In this document: one piece after another, positions 1-8,532 of the stretch
How positions within the stretch are numbered: the first letter of the stretch is position 1
Layout of the letters: every line of letters starts with the position of its first letter
Source of the DNA: an uncultured Saprospiraceae bacterium
GTDB lineage: Bacteria; Bacteroidota; Bacteroidia; Chitinophagales; Saprospiraceae
Direction: 5' to 3'
Assembly (NCBI GenBank): GCA_937995755.1
Contig: CALKJD010000027.1
Location: 1-64,000, forward strand
Length of the DNA: 64,000 nt
Made by a program: the position numbers and the translations under genes
Notes under the pieces: model-generated
The model's database searches: none
What the model was told of the DNA's origin: nothing
The model's input: the letters and a program-made list of their open reading frames with translations, nothing else

Positions 1-381
1 TTCTAATTTTATCTGAGCGACAATTCCCATTTTTATATTTTTATCCACCTTTAGCGATAGACTGGCATCGTCTTTTTCTCCGAGATCATATCCATTTTTG
101 ATTTTCATGATGGCTCCACGCAGTTGATCAATGTTGATGAAAGCATCATTTAGTTGAATGGAGATATTGCCATCACTTAAGCTTCCTATGTAGAGATGGT
201 TTTCCTGAGATTTGTTTTCTATTTTTTGTAGATCTATTCCTTCTGGAAGATCAAAATTGACCTTGACGGTATGGCTTTTGAGTACTGTCACCACCATGAA
301 GAAAAATAACAACATAAATATGATGTCAGGAAGCGAGGCTGTGCTTACAGCAGGCATATCTTTTTTGTTTCTCTTTAGCAT
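1..381 (-). CDS. ExbD/TolR-family biopolymer transport protein (partial, C-terminus outside window)
   Basis: The reading frame starts at an ATG at 379-381 and stays open to the window edge, giving the first 127 residues. It begins MLKRNKKDMPAVSTASLPDI, then has one hydrophobic membrane segment (about residues 18-36) and a periplasmic part. A short basic cytoplasmic tail, a conserved Asp at the start of the single helix and a periplasmic domain are the ExbD/TolR plan. Such subunits couple the proton gradient to outer-membrane work together with an ExbB/TolQ partner. It lies 139 bases downstream of a second ExbD on the same strand, so the two are probably co-transcribed. The specific partner system (TonB, Tol or gliding) cannot be decided from this fragment. 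Confidence 0.85.
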   Translation of the reverse strand, partial: MLKRNKKDMPAVSTASLPDIIFMLLFFFMVVTVLKSHTVKVNFDLPEGIDLQKIENKSQENHLYIGSLSDGNISIQLNDAFINIDQLRGAIMKIKNGYDLGEKDDASLSLKVDKNIKMGIVAQIKLE

Positions 382-520
382 CGTAAAGTGATTGTAGGTG
401 AAGAATAGTAATTCAGTAAGAAATTTTATATCTCTAGTGTGTAATGTGGGTAATGATCTGCATAATTCTACATGCGTCAATACTCGCTGTGAGTCATTGT
501 ATTGATAAAAGCTACCAAGC

Positions 521-1048
521 TTAACTCTCAAATGGATCTGCTTCAGAAACTTTCATGGGTAGCAATTTTTTTATTTCAGTAGCTTCAGTTCTATTGAGTT
601 CGGAAAGATCTTTGCCAAATTTTGATTTAGATAGATCGCGCCTCATATTAGTATATGATGATTGTATGACACTGTACGTGTATACATAAGCGTCGTAAGA
701 TGTATTGACATCATTCTGTAATGATATGATGGCTTTATGTGGAGCCGTAGGGTAGTCTAATCTTTTGTCTGGATTGAGGACAAAGTTAGGAATCAATGTT
801 TTAAGGTCTTCTAATTTTGAAGGTTCACCTTCTATCATTATTTCATCATATTTATTGATTTTAATATTGAGTACATTTTTGTCTACAGCTTTACCTATTG
901 GTCCATCGTAATACTCAGGAAGAACAACTCTGACTCCTTTGTCTTGAGAAATCTGAGTGGCAACTAAGAAAAAAATTAATAATAAAAATGCAATGTCAGC
1001 CATTGATCCTGCACTTATTTCTGGTGGTGCTTTTCTTTTTTTCTTCAT
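521..1048 (-). CDS. ExbD/TolR-family biopolymer transport protein
   Basis: This 175-residue protein has a Lys/Arg-rich start (MKKKRKAPPEISAGSMADIA), a single membrane helix around residues 17-35 with the conserved Asp at its start (SMADIAFLLLIFF), and a periplasmic domain. That is the ExbD/TolR plan, as used in proton-driven energy transduction across the envelope. The C-terminal stretch after about residue 130 is polar and longer than in the shortest family members. It is the first of two ExbD genes in tandem; no ExbB/TolQ gene lies between it and glyS. Two dissimilar ExbD proteins in a row is common in Bacteroidota clusters. The exact complex served is not shown here. Confidence 0.88.
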   Translation of the reverse strand: MKKKRKAPPEISAGSMADIAFLLLIFFLVATQISQDKGVRVVLPEYYDGPIGKAVDKNVLNIKINKYDEIMIEGEPSKLEDLKTLIPNFVLNPDKRLDYPTAPHKAIISLQNDVNTSYDAYVYTYSVIQSSYTNMRRDLSKSKFGKDLSELNRTEATEIKKLLPMKVSEADPFES

Positions 1049-1347
1049 GACAGATATATTGTTGGTGGTAACTTATAGATGTCATAGGCTTATGATTTTG
1101 GTGGGTAATCAATTGTATATTTATGGATTGTAGATCTGCAGGTAGTTGAAAATCATAAAATGAATCATGGAAGATAATCTAAGCCTACAGCATTTTTTGC
1201 AGTAGTAGAAGGTAAGCTATTTTGTGTTATGAAGATTTTGTGAACTCGATGAATTGTTATTTTTAAAAAACAAAAGGCATATAAAACTTAGTGGATTCGA
1301 TAGGCTTTTATCTAGACAGAAGTACAATGCCTCTATTAATGAAGAGT
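1049..1347. other. intergenic region upstream of the exbD pair
   Basis: No credible gene is seen between the first exbD and the glyS terminator. The region presumably carries the exbD promoter, since a terminator separates it from glyS, but I could not find a clean TTG/TAnnTTTG pair on the minus strand. Confidence 0.4.
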
Positions 1348-1386
1348 AAAAAAAAACTGCGATGCAGCAAAACGCCACATCGCAGT
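1348..1386 (-). terminator. rho-independent terminator of glyS
   Basis: A perfect 9-bp stem (ACTGCGATG at 1356-1364 with CATCGCAGT at 1378-1386) is followed on the minus strand by a run of T (complement of the A-run at 1348-1356). It sits 36 bases after the glyS stop codon. Confidence 0.9.
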
Positions 1387-1421
1387 AATTATATCACGAC
1401 TTAGATTGTTGAATCTATAGA

Positions 1422-2963
1422 CTATAGTTTTTCTAGTAAAGTTGCCATACTTACACTGTCAGCAACTTCTGCAACCAATGCATCGATGTGTACTCTTTTT
1501 TGTTGTAGCGTATCTCTGTCTCTTAGTGTTACCGTACCATCTTCCAATGAATCAAAGTCAACAGTTACACAGTATGGTGTACCGATTGCATCTTGTCTTC
1601 TGTATCTTTTTCCAATAGCATCTTTTTCGTCGTATTGACAGTTAAAATGCGATTGTAATTTGCGATATACATCACTTGCTAGATTAGTAAGCGGCTCTTT
1701 GTTTTTGAGTAAAGGAAGTATAGCTACTTTCACTGGAGCAATCGCGGCAGGAAGCTTAAGGACTATTCTTGTACTATCTTTTCCATCTGCATCTGGAACA
1801 GTTTCTTCTTGTAATGCATTCGCCATCATAGCTAGGAACATACGATCACAACCAATAGAAGTTTCTACTACATATGGTACATAGCTTTCGTTGATTTCAG
1901 GATCAAAGTACTGTAATTTCTTTCCTGATAAATTTTGGTGTTGAGTCAAATCAAAATCAGTACGACTATGTATACCTTCTAGTTCACGGAACCCAAATGG
2001 AAATTGGAATTCGATATCTGCTGCGGCATTAGCGTAATGAGCAAGTTTATCATGATCGTGGAATCTTAGTTTGCTAGCATCAGTTCCTAAGGACATATGC
2101 CACGCCAACCTTTTAGCTTTCCACTCTTCATAAAATTTCATTTCTTCTCCTGGACGAACAAAGAATTGCATTTCCATCTGTTCAAATTCTCTCATCCGGA
2201 AAATAAACTGACGTGCAACGATTTCATTACGAAATGCTTTACCAATCTGAGCTACACCAAAAGGTATCTTTTGACGAGTAGACTTTTGTACATTTAGGAA
2301 ATTTACAAATATTCCTTGAGCCGTTTCTGGTCTGAGGTATAATTTAGATTCACTTCCAGAAATGTTTCCTAATTGTGTAGAAAACATCAAGTTGAATTGT
2401 CTTACATCAGTCCAATTACGCGAACCACTTTCAGGACAAGCGATCTCTAGCTCTTCGATAAGCGCTTTCATACCTTCCATATCTTCAGCAGTAAGCAGTG
2501 CACCCATACGACCCATGATATCATCCATTTTAGTCTGGCGATCTATGATACGCTGATTAGTAGCTCTAAATTGTGCCTCATCGAAGTCGTCACCAAATTT
2601 CTTACGAGCTTTAGCTACATCCTTCATGATCTTGATATCGATCTTCTCTACATATCCTTCTACCAGTTGATCTGCTCGATATCTCTTTTTACTGTCCTTG
2701 TTATCGATTAATGGATCATTGAAAGCATCTACGTGACCACTCGCTTTCCAAGTGCTAGGATGCATAAATATTGCAGTATCTATACCTACAATATTTTGAT
2801 TGAGGCGAACCATACTATCCCACCAGTATTTCTTGATGTTATTTTTGAGCTCTACTCCCATTGGACCATAATCATAGACAGCACTGAGGCCGTCATATAT
2901 TTCACTCGATTGGAATATGAATCCGTATTCTTTACTATGCGATATTAGTTGCTTGAAGTCCAT
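1422..2963 (-). CDS. glyS: glycyl-tRNA synthetase, single-chain class II type
   Basis: The enzyme charges tRNA-Gly with glycine in the cytoplasm. The sequence shows the homodimeric (eukaryote/archaea-like) GlyRS rather than the two-subunit form: EYGFIFQSSEIYDGLSAVYDYGPMG near the N-terminus (quoted in part, residues about 12-31), the GHVDAFNDPL and DNKDSKKRYRAD stretches, LRPETAQGIF (motif 2 region), FRNEIVARQFIFRMREFEQME, and a C-terminal anticodon-binding domain with RYRRQDAIGTPYCVTVDFD. The frame is open to an ATG at 2993, but I choose the ATG at 2963 (MDFKQLI...). Family members begin there, and a TAnnTTTG promoter box at 2991-2998 would put the transcript start inside the upstream extension. 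A strong terminator follows the gene. Confidence 0.96.
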   Translation of the reverse strand: MDFKQLISHSKEYGFIFQSSEIYDGLSAVYDYGPMGVELKNNIKKYWWDSMVRLNQNIVGIDTAIFMHPSTWKASGHVDAFNDPLIDNKDSKKRYRADQLVEGYVEKIDIKIMKDVAKARKKFGDDFDEAQFRATNQRIIDRQTKMDDIMGRMGALLTAEDMEGMKALIEELEIACPESGSRNWTDVRQFNLMFSTQLGNISGSESKLYLRPETAQGIFVNFLNVQKSTRQKIPFGVAQIGKAFRNEIVARQFIFRMREFEQMEMQFFVRPGEEMKFYEEWKAKRLAWHMSLGTDASKLRFHDHDKLAHYANAAADIEFQFPFGFRELEGIHSRTDFDLTQHQNLSGKKLQYFDPEINESYVPYVVETSIGCDRMFLAMMANALQEETVPDADGKDSTRIVLKLPAAIAPVKVAILPLLKNKEPLTNLASDVYRKLQSHFNCQYDEKDAIGKRYRRQDAIGTPYCVTVDFDSLEDGTVTLRDRDTLQQKRVHIDALVAEVADSVSMATLLEKL

Positions 2964-2990
2964 GTTATTTGCTTTCTTTTTAAGAAGGGG

Positions 2991-2998
2991 CAAATGTA
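2991..2998 (-). promoter_or_regulatory. -7 promoter box upstream of glyS
   Basis: On the minus strand this reads TACATTTG, matching the Bacteroidota -7 consensus TAnnTTTG, 27 bases before the chosen glyS start. No TTG at the ideal distance was found, so only the -7 element is supported. It matters because it argues against the longer ATG at 2993. Confidence 0.5.
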
Positions 2999-3126
2999 AG
3001 ACTTTGCATCATGATCTCCTAAAAGGTGGCAATTAGCCTTTTCTATAATTTTTGGTGACTATGTGGCTATTTCTAAAATTACCTTATTAAAAAAGGATAG
3101 AATAGACCAATGTGAATCTTGTAAAC

Positions 3127-3157
3127 AAAAAAAAGAGACCCACTTTATGGATCTCTT
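3127..3157 (-). terminator. rho-independent terminator downstream of the pterin dehydratase gene
   Basis: On the minus strand a hairpin GAGATCCataaagtGGGTCTC (one mismatch) is followed by a run of eight T. It lies 43 bases beyond the stop codon of the gene ending at 3200. Confidence 0.8.
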
Positions 3158-3199
3158 TCTTTTTATACTCTTGTTTTAATAGGTATTGTAGACGTATAT

Positions 3200-3451
3200 T
3201 TATTTGATTTCGTACTTATCATAACATCCATCCATGGTTTTAGCCAGCTTTCGGTCCTTATCAGTGATCACGTTGCCATCATCATGAGTTGTCAATTCGA
3301 CTTTCACCGTATTGTATACATTAAGCCATTCAGGATGATGATTCTGCTTTTCTATATGATATGAGCATTCCGTCATCCAAGCCATAGCCTGTACGAAGTC
3401 CTTAAATTTATATTCTCTTTTAAGTTTATTATTATCTTCTCTCCAGCTCAT
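3200..3451 (-). CDS. phhB: 4a-hydroxytetrahydrobiopterin dehydratase (pterin-4-alpha-carbinolamine dehydratase)
   Basis: This is a small 83-residue enzyme that dehydrates 4a-hydroxytetrahydropterin, recycling the cofactor of aromatic amino-acid hydroxylases. The hallmark block is present: EKQNHHPEWLNVYNTVKVEL followed by TTHD near residues 34-57, with the paired His and the PEW motif that form the active site. The short N-terminus (MSWREDNNKLKREYKFKDF) matches the compact bacterial form. It precedes a terminator and is 79 bases downstream of the M42 peptidase gene on the same strand, so the two may share a transcript. No aromatic amino-acid hydroxylase gene is seen nearby. Confidence 0.93.
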   Translation of the reverse strand: MSWREDNNKLKREYKFKDFVQAMAWMTECSYHIEKQNHHPEWLNVYNTVKVELTTHDDGNVITDKDRKLAKTMDGCYDKYEIK

Positions 3452-3530
3452 AGTTGGAAATGTTATTTATGGTGTTGATAATCAGTATGTTAGTCATCTG
3501 TCTTGTGCCTGTTGTTCCAGTGACTCATAC

Positions 3531-4583
3531 TTATTTGAAAGACCAGTCATATTTGCCTATGTCTTCTAGACAGGCTACGAGTAGATCTATAGTATCACTG
3601 ATATCACTCTTGCTCGCCATCTCGATTGACTGATGAAGATATCTTAGAGGAATAGAAATCGCACCTGCAATACATCCACCTTTGCTATAGCGCTGTAACC
3701 CAGCGGTATCAGTACCACCAGCAGGCAATAGTTCCATTTGGTGCTTTACTTGATGCTTGGCGGCGGTCTGTCTCATAAACTCTACCATACGATAATCACA
3801 AATAGTCGCACCATCCATAATCTTAATAGCTGTTCCTGCATGTAATGATGACACTCTCTCATGTGCAGCAGCGCCAGGTAGATCGTAAGCCATAGTAACA
3901 TCTAGGGCAATACCGAAGTCAGGATTAATTCCAGAAGCAGCTGTAGTAGCGCCTCGTAGTCCTACCTCTTCTTGCACTGTAAATACAGCGTAAATATCGT
4001 ACGGTACTTCTTTGTTCTTCAATGCCTTCATGGCTTCGATCTGAACGAATACTGAGATTCGGTTGTCAAGAGATTTCGAATTAACACAATCTCCCATTTC
4101 GATCAGTTCGCGCTCTCTGGTAATCGGATCACCTACACGCACAAGTTGTTTCACTTTATCTGCGGTTAACCCAGTATCAATAAAGTATTCGTTGCTCTTC
4201 ACTACTTTATTCCTTTCTTCTGGAGTCATGACATGTATAGGCTTAGTACCCATTACACCGATGATATCTTCACGTCCATGTATAATCACTCGCTGTGCAG
4301 TAAGTGTTTTAGGATCAAATCCTCCCAACGTATGGAACCTTATAAATCCATCATCATCTACATGTGTAACCATAAAGCCAATCTCATCCATATGGGAAGC
4401 CAACATTACCTTCTTATCTGAAGATTTTCCTTTTTTTATGGCGATCACATTACCTAGTGCATCAGTCTTTACTTCATCTGCCACTCCATCCATTTGTTCT
4501 ATGACGAAAGCCCTTACCTTTTGCTCAAATCCTGGAGCGCCAGGCAGCTTGCTAATAGTACTTAGTAGATTTACATCTATCAT
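3531..4583 (-). CDS. M42-family metallo-aminopeptidase
   Basis: A 350-residue cytoplasmic di-metal peptidase of the M42 (glutamyl aminopeptidase / FrvX / CelM) family, which trims N-terminal residues from peptides in large oligomeric assemblies. Visible metal and catalytic motifs are ASHMDEIGFMVTH (metal His and Asp, about residues 62-74), DCVNSKSLDNRI (bridging Asp), FTVQEEVGLRGA (catalytic Glu pair, about 203-214) and the C-terminal PAGGTDTAGLQ. The start MIDVNLLSTISKLPGAPGFE is normal for the family. A TATATTTG box on the minus strand (4699-4706) is a likely -7 promoter element. Substrate specificity cannot be told from sequence. Confidence 0.93.
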   Translation of the reverse strand: MIDVNLLSTISKLPGAPGFEQKVRAFVIEQMDGVADEVKTDALGNVIAIKKGKSSDKKVMLASHMDEIGFMVTHVDDDGFIRFHTLGGFDPKTLTAQRVIIHGREDIIGVMGTKPIHVMTPEERNKVVKSNEYFIDTGLTADKVKQLVRVGDPITRERELIEMGDCVNSKSLDNRISVFVQIEAMKALKNKEVPYDIYAVFTVQEEVGLRGATTAASGINPDFGIALDVTMAYDLPGAAAHERVSSLHAGTAIKIMDGATICDYRMVEFMRQTAAKHQVKHQMELLPAGGTDTAGLQRYSKGGCIAGAISIPLRYLHQSIEMASKSDISDTIDLLVACLEDIGKYDWSFK

Positions 4584-4923
4584 TTTTTATATATTTTATG
4601 AGACTTGCAATCTCTGTTTCTTACCTTGATTTAAGAGTGTGTCATTAAAGTCAACTGTTGTATTGTAGAGTATTAATCTGACATCACCCTATTCTGCCCA
4701 AATATAAACATTTATAGAATCGAACGGAAAGATGAACGAGGAGAAGATGATGCTATTCCTGTTGGTAGTTTATGATAAGTAGGTTCTTTGTTCGATTGTA
4801 TTTGTTTTCGATGACGGATACTATCTTATGTGAGTCATCTTGTAGCTGGAATCATACGTATGATAAGAATGCTATATATAAAGTAAGCTTTGTACTATCT
4901 TGCCGTCGATATAAATACAATAG
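4584..4923. other. divergent intergenic region between the M42 peptidase and flippase genes
   Basis: About 340 bases hold no credible gene. The minus strand has TATATTTG at 4699-4706, a match to the TAnnTTTG -7 box, about 115 bases before the peptidase start. No convincing promoter for the plus-strand flippase was recognised. Confidence 0.4.
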
Positions 4924-6393
4924 ATGTCTATCATTAAGAAACTTGCTGGTGAAACTTTGATCTATGGAATGGCGTCCATATTTCCTAGGATGCTTAATAT
5001 CTTGATGACTTTGGTCTATCTTACATATAGATTTAAGGATACCGAAGATTATGGGTCGTATAATGAGATGTATGCTTATGTGACGATTTTCCTCACCATA
5101 TTGGTATATAGATTGGATACCGCCTACTTTCGATATGGTAGTAGGGCAGAAGATAAAGCCAATGTATTTAGTACGGCATTGATTCCTGTTATAGTATCTG
5201 CAGTGGTAGTGGTGGGTCTCGTATTACTTTTTAGTCAATCTATTGCAGATTGGTTGAGTTATGGAGATAAGCCGCATTATATACAATGGTTTGCGTTGAT
5301 AATCGGATTTGATGCAATAGCAACTTTATTTTATGGTAAGTTTCGACTGGCTAGCCAACCTAAGAGATTCTTATTTTTCAGGGTCGCTAATGTAGTCCTG
5401 ACGATAGTTTTTATTTTATTATTTCTAGAAGTGTTACCTAGGATAGCACCTGACTTAGGCCAACGAATAGGAGTTTTTTTTGGCGCGACCAAAGAGCTGG
5501 ATTTTGTCTTTTTAGCTAATCTTTTGGCTAGTGGCTCTATACTTTTACTGCTCATTCCAGAATTTGTTAGAGTAAAATGGTCGCTAGATTTTAGTCTCTT
5601 AAAGAAGATGCTATTCTATTCTTTTCCGTTGATTATAGTAGGTCTAGCCGGTAATATCAATCAAGCATTTGCAGTACCATTACAGAAGTACTTCTTGGGA
5701 GCGGATACGGCAGCCAACCTTAGTGATGCAGGATTATATGCCGCTGCGGCGAAAATTGCTTTACTGCTTAATCTATTTACTGTGGCATTCAACTATGCTG
5801 CCGAGCCTTTCTTTTTTAATAATGCCAAAGAGGACAAAGAGAAAAAAGCGTACGGACAAGTGGCGTTGGCATTTACCATAGTATGTGTAGTAGTGATTAT
5901 TGGGATAGTTACCTTCAGTGGATTAGCCCAATATCTCGTAGGTGAAAAATATCGAGCTTCGCTATTCATTGTACCGTGGCTACTGTTTGCGTACTTCTTT
6001 TTAGGATTGTATTACAATGTGGCGATATGGTTTAAACTCTCAGACAAGACTATTGTCGGAGCTATGATCTCAGTTCTAGGAGCACTCATTACCTTATTCG
6101 TAAGCATATACTTCTTGCCTAGAGTAGGTACGATTGCTTCGGCTTATGCGGCTGTGATGACCTATGCCTTTATGATTGTAGCAGGTTACCTTACAGGTCA
6201 GCGATATTATCCCATTAAATATCCTGTCAAAAAGATTTTGTCTTATGTAGTAGTCGCGGCTATTATGACGATCTCATTAGTAATGCTGAGAAGTGAAGTC
6301 AGTATGATAGCGTCCATGGCTGTAGGTGTGATCTACCTCATTGGATTGATCACATATGTATGGAAGCATGAGCGAAAAGAATTGTTAGGATAG
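4924..6393 (+). CDS. polysaccharide/lipid-linked oligosaccharide flippase (Wzx-like, MOP superfamily)
   Basis: A 489-residue polytopic membrane protein with roughly 12-14 hydrophobic segments spread over its length. It opens MSIIKKLAGETLIYGMASIF and continues PRMLNILMTLVYLTYRF, the typical N-terminus of MATE-like polysaccharide biosynthesis flippases. These move undecaprenyl-linked glycans across the inner membrane. It is not inside an obvious glycan gene cluster: neighbours are a peptidase and, convergently, a tiny membrane protein and rsgA. The substrate, and whether it serves O-antigen, exopolysaccharide or another glycan, are unknown. The ATG immediately following ATACAATAG was chosen because it agrees with family N-termini. 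Confidence 0.88.
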   Translation: MSIIKKLAGETLIYGMASIFPRMLNILMTLVYLTYRFKDTEDYGSYNEMYAYVTIFLTILVYRLDTAYFRYGSRAEDKANVFSTALIPVIVSAVVVVGLVLLFSQSIADWLSYGDKPHYIQWFALIIGFDAIATLFYGKFRLASQPKRFLFFRVANVVLTIVFILLFLEVLPRIAPDLGQRIGVFFGATKELDFVFLANLLASGSILLLLIPEFVRVKWSLDFSLLKKMLFYSFPLIIVGLAGNINQAFAVPLQKYFLGADTAANLSDAGLYAAAAKIALLLNLFTVAFNYAAEPFFFNNAKEDKEKKAYGQVALAFTIVCVVVIIGIVTFSGLAQYLVGEKYRASLFIVPWLLFAYFFLGLYYNVAIWFKLSDKTIVGAMISVLGALITLFVSIYFLPRVGTIASAYAAVMTYAFMIVAGYLTGQRYYPIKYPVKKILSYVVVAAIMTISLVMLRSEVSMIASMAVGVIYLIGLITYVWKHERKELLG

Positions 6394-6400
6394 AAGGATC

Positions 6401-6565
6401 TTAATACATTGAAGTTCTAATGTAATCCCATATATACACTCTGTTTTTGAATAATAGTACTAAGATTACGCAGACAGCGGCGAAAAGGATTCGTCTTGTA
6501 TTATTACGGATCTTGGCGCTTTTCTCTCTTCTAGAGGTATATCTTCGGCGGCTACTAAATGACAT
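6401..6565 (-). CDS. small single-pass basic membrane protein (54 residues), unknown function
   Basis: An open frame in the gap between the flippase and rsgA encodes MSFSSRRRYTSRREKSAKIR, then further basic residues, one hydrophobic helix (ILFAAVCVILVLLF, about residues 26-39) and a short aromatic tail ending TSMY. Nine arginines and lysines in the first 25 residues followed by one helix give a clear inside-positive topology. The basic-then-hydrophobic layout and the ATG start speak for a real gene, but it is short and lacks a recognised family. It ends 7 bases from the flippase stop on the opposite strand. A chance frame remains possible. Confidence 0.55.
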   Translation of the reverse strand: MSFSSRRRYTSRREKSAKIRNNTRRILFAAVCVILVLLFKNRVYIWDYIRTSMY

Positions 6566-6680
6566 GATGTATTATATTATGAATGCAAAGATAGCTTATT
6601 AAGGCAAATGTTACCTAAATAAATATATAGTAGCTTGGTGAAAATTAGGTTTTGGATTGCCTAATTAAACCAGGGCTTAC

Positions 6681-7628
6681 TTAGAAGTCGGTATTTAATT
6701 CCCAATAGTTTTGGTCCTCGACTTCTTCTAATAGTTGAAGATAATTGGAGTATCTGAGTTCACTGATTAATCCTTCTTCCAAGGCGTCTTTTACGGCACA
6801 GTTCGGCTCCTGTCTATGCATACAGTTGCTATACTTACAGTCCACGGATAGTGCGAATAGCTCTCTGAAATTATGCGCGATATCTTTCTCTTCTAAGTGG
6901 TTAAATCCTAAAGTCTTAATCCCAGGTGTATCTATGATCTGCCCTCCAAAGCTTAAAGGATGCATCTCAGCAAATGTCGTTGTATGTTGTCCCTTACCAG
7001 AATAGTCGCTCAACTCTTGGGTGTCTATATCTAGTTCGTCATCTATAGCGTTGACTACAGTAGATTTTCCTACTCCAGACTGACCAGCGATGAGTGATAC
7101 TTTATCTTTGAGTATGTTTCTGAGGTTATCTAGACCATCACCTTCGGTAGCAGAGCATAGAGCGACTTGATAGCCAATACTTTCATAGATGGCTTTCATG
7201 TAATTGTAGACCTCCATGTCTTTCTCCTCATACAGATCACTTTTGTTAAACACGATAGTGACAGGTATGTCGTATGGCTCAGTCATCAATAGAAAGCGAT
7301 CGATAAACCCTTGCTTCAATAAAGGCTCTACTATAGTTACTAGGAGTACGGCTTGATCTACATTACTTGCTAGGAGATGTACAAAATGCTTTTTTCTTGG
7401 TGATTGGCGGATGACATAATTTTTACGTGGAAGTATTTTTTTGATGGTTCCCCACACTTCTTCTTCCTTACCTAGCTGAATCATTACTTGATCACCTACA
7501 GCCACTGGATTAGTGAGCTTAAGGCCATCTAAGCGAAATTTTCCAGTGACACGACATTGGTATATTTCATCTTTGGTTTTTACATGATACCAACTTCCTG
7601 TAGATTTTATGACCGTGCCCTCTATCAT
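6681..7628 (-). CDS. rsgA: ribosome small-subunit-dependent GTPase RsgA
   Basis: A 315-residue circularly permuted GTPase that helps late maturation of the 30S subunit. It has an N-terminal OB-fold (about residues 1-70), then G4 (FNKSD, about 127), G1 (GQSGVGKST, about 182-190), G2/switch region (GKGQHTTTFAEM) and G3 (DTPGIKTLGF). The C-terminal zinc knuckle is CKYSNCMHRQEPNC. The G-motif order G4-G1-G3 is diagnostic of the YjeQ/RsgA permutation. Its start codon overlaps the stop of the upstream GGGP synthase gene by four bases, so the two are translationally coupled. Confidence 0.96.
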   Translation of the reverse strand: MIEGTVIKSTGSWYHVKTKDEIYQCRVTGKFRLDGLKLTNPVAVGDQVMIQLGKEEEVWGTIKKILPRKNYVIRQSPRKKHFVHLLASNVDQAVLLVTIVEPLLKQGFIDRFLLMTEPYDIPVTIVFNKSDLYEEKDMEVYNYMKAIYESIGYQVALCSATEGDGLDNLRNILKDKVSLIAGQSGVGKSTVVNAIDDELDIDTQELSDYSGKGQHTTTFAEMHPLSFGGQIIDTPGIKTLGFNHLEEKDIAHNFRELFALSVDCKYSNCMHRQEPNCAVKDALEEGLISELRYSNYLQLLEEVEDQNYWELNTDF

Positions 7629-8389
7629 ATAAGTGCTTCTTTCTTATTCATAGAGTGTACCGCATGTGATAGTTCAGCGACTAGCGATGGGTCGGTTTCT
7701 ATAGCGTTACCTACTACGATCATATCTGCTCCAGATTGTACATTAACCAATGCTTTTTCTGGCGTTTTGATGCCGCCACCGATTATGAGTGGAATATCAA
7801 TATTGCTACTTACCGCTGTGATCATAGACTCAGGTATTGGTTTTGCTGCTCCACTGCCTGCATCCATATAGATCATCTTAAGGCCTAATAGCTCTCCTGC
7901 CATCGCCGTACATACAGCTATATCATTCTTATCGCGAGGTATTGGGTTCGTATTACTCATATATGTAACCGTAGTAGCTACACCACCATCTATTAGCATA
8001 TATCCTGTAGACATGATTTCTAATGGACTCTTTTTTAGAAATGGTGCAGTAATGACATGTTTACCGATAAGTAATTCAGGATTTCGACCAGAGATAAGAG
8101 AGAGAAACAATAAGGCATCTGCTTTATTACTCAATTGAAACGAGTTACCTGGAAATAGGATCTGCGGTATGTCACATCGTTCTCTGATTCCTACTAATAC
8201 TTTATCTAGCATGTCATTGACGATAAGACTGCCTCCGATTAAGAAGTAGTCTACATTGGCGTCCATGGCATTCTGTAGGACTGTATCTAGCTTGCCTAAT
8301 CGCATTTGATCAGGATCGATAAGGACTGCAAATTTCTTTTGCCCTTTAGATTTTGCTTCTTGTAATTGACTGTATAAGTTGGTATTCAT
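7625..8389 (-). CDS. geranylgeranylglyceryl/heptaprenylglyceryl phosphate synthase (bacterial GGGPS)
   Basis: A 254-residue TIM-barrel prenyltransferase of the PcrB/GGGPS family. It joins a polyprenyl diphosphate to sn-glycerol-1-phosphate, the first step of ether-lipid synthesis in archaea. Visible family motifs are FAVLIDPDQM near the N-terminus, DYFLIGGSL, ILFPGNSFQLS, the YMDAGSGAAKPI loop (about residues 175-186) and the phosphate-binding PLIIGGGIKTPEKA with GADMIVVGNAIE. Length and motifs fit the larger Bacteroidota (group II) enzymes rather than Bacillus PcrB. The product and its role in the cell are not established by sequence. It overlaps rsgA by four bases. Confidence 0.92.
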   Translation of the reverse strand: MNTNLYSQLQEAKSKGQKKFAVLIDPDQMRLGKLDTVLQNAMDANVDYFLIGGSLIVNDMLDKVLVGIRERCDIPQILFPGNSFQLSNKADALLFLSLISGRNPELLIGKHVITAPFLKKSPLEIMSTGYMLIDGGVATTVTYMSNTNPIPRDKNDIAVCTAMAGELLGLKMIYMDAGSGAAKPIPESMITAVSSNIDIPLIIGGGIKTPEKALVNVQSGADMIVVGNAIETDPSLVAELSHAVHSMNKKEALI

Positions 8390-8415
8390 ATATGCTATTT
8401 AGCGCTTGCTACTAT

Positions 8416-8423
8416 CAAAGGTA
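8416..8423 (-). promoter_or_regulatory. -7 promoter box for the GGGPS-rsgA operon
   Basis: On the minus strand this reads TACCTTTG, an exact TAnnTTTG match, 26 bases before the GGGPS start codon. No clear TTG -33 element was found at the expected distance. Confidence 0.45.
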
Positions 8424-8532
8424 GTGATAAAGAAGTGATTTAATAACTCATTACATATGTCCATTTCTATTCAACTAACATCTAACCCAAATCAATCTAT
8501 TATAATAGAGTGAAATACTCCATCTTTGCACC

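Noticed and set aside
2964-2993. Longer N-terminus of glycyl-tRNA synthetase from the ATG at 2993.
   Set aside because: The ten extra residues (MPLLKKKANN) are not part of the family, and a promoter box lies over this stretch.
4063-4629. A 188-residue plus-strand frame.
   Set aside because: It is antisense to the M42 peptidase, which has all its metal-binding motifs.
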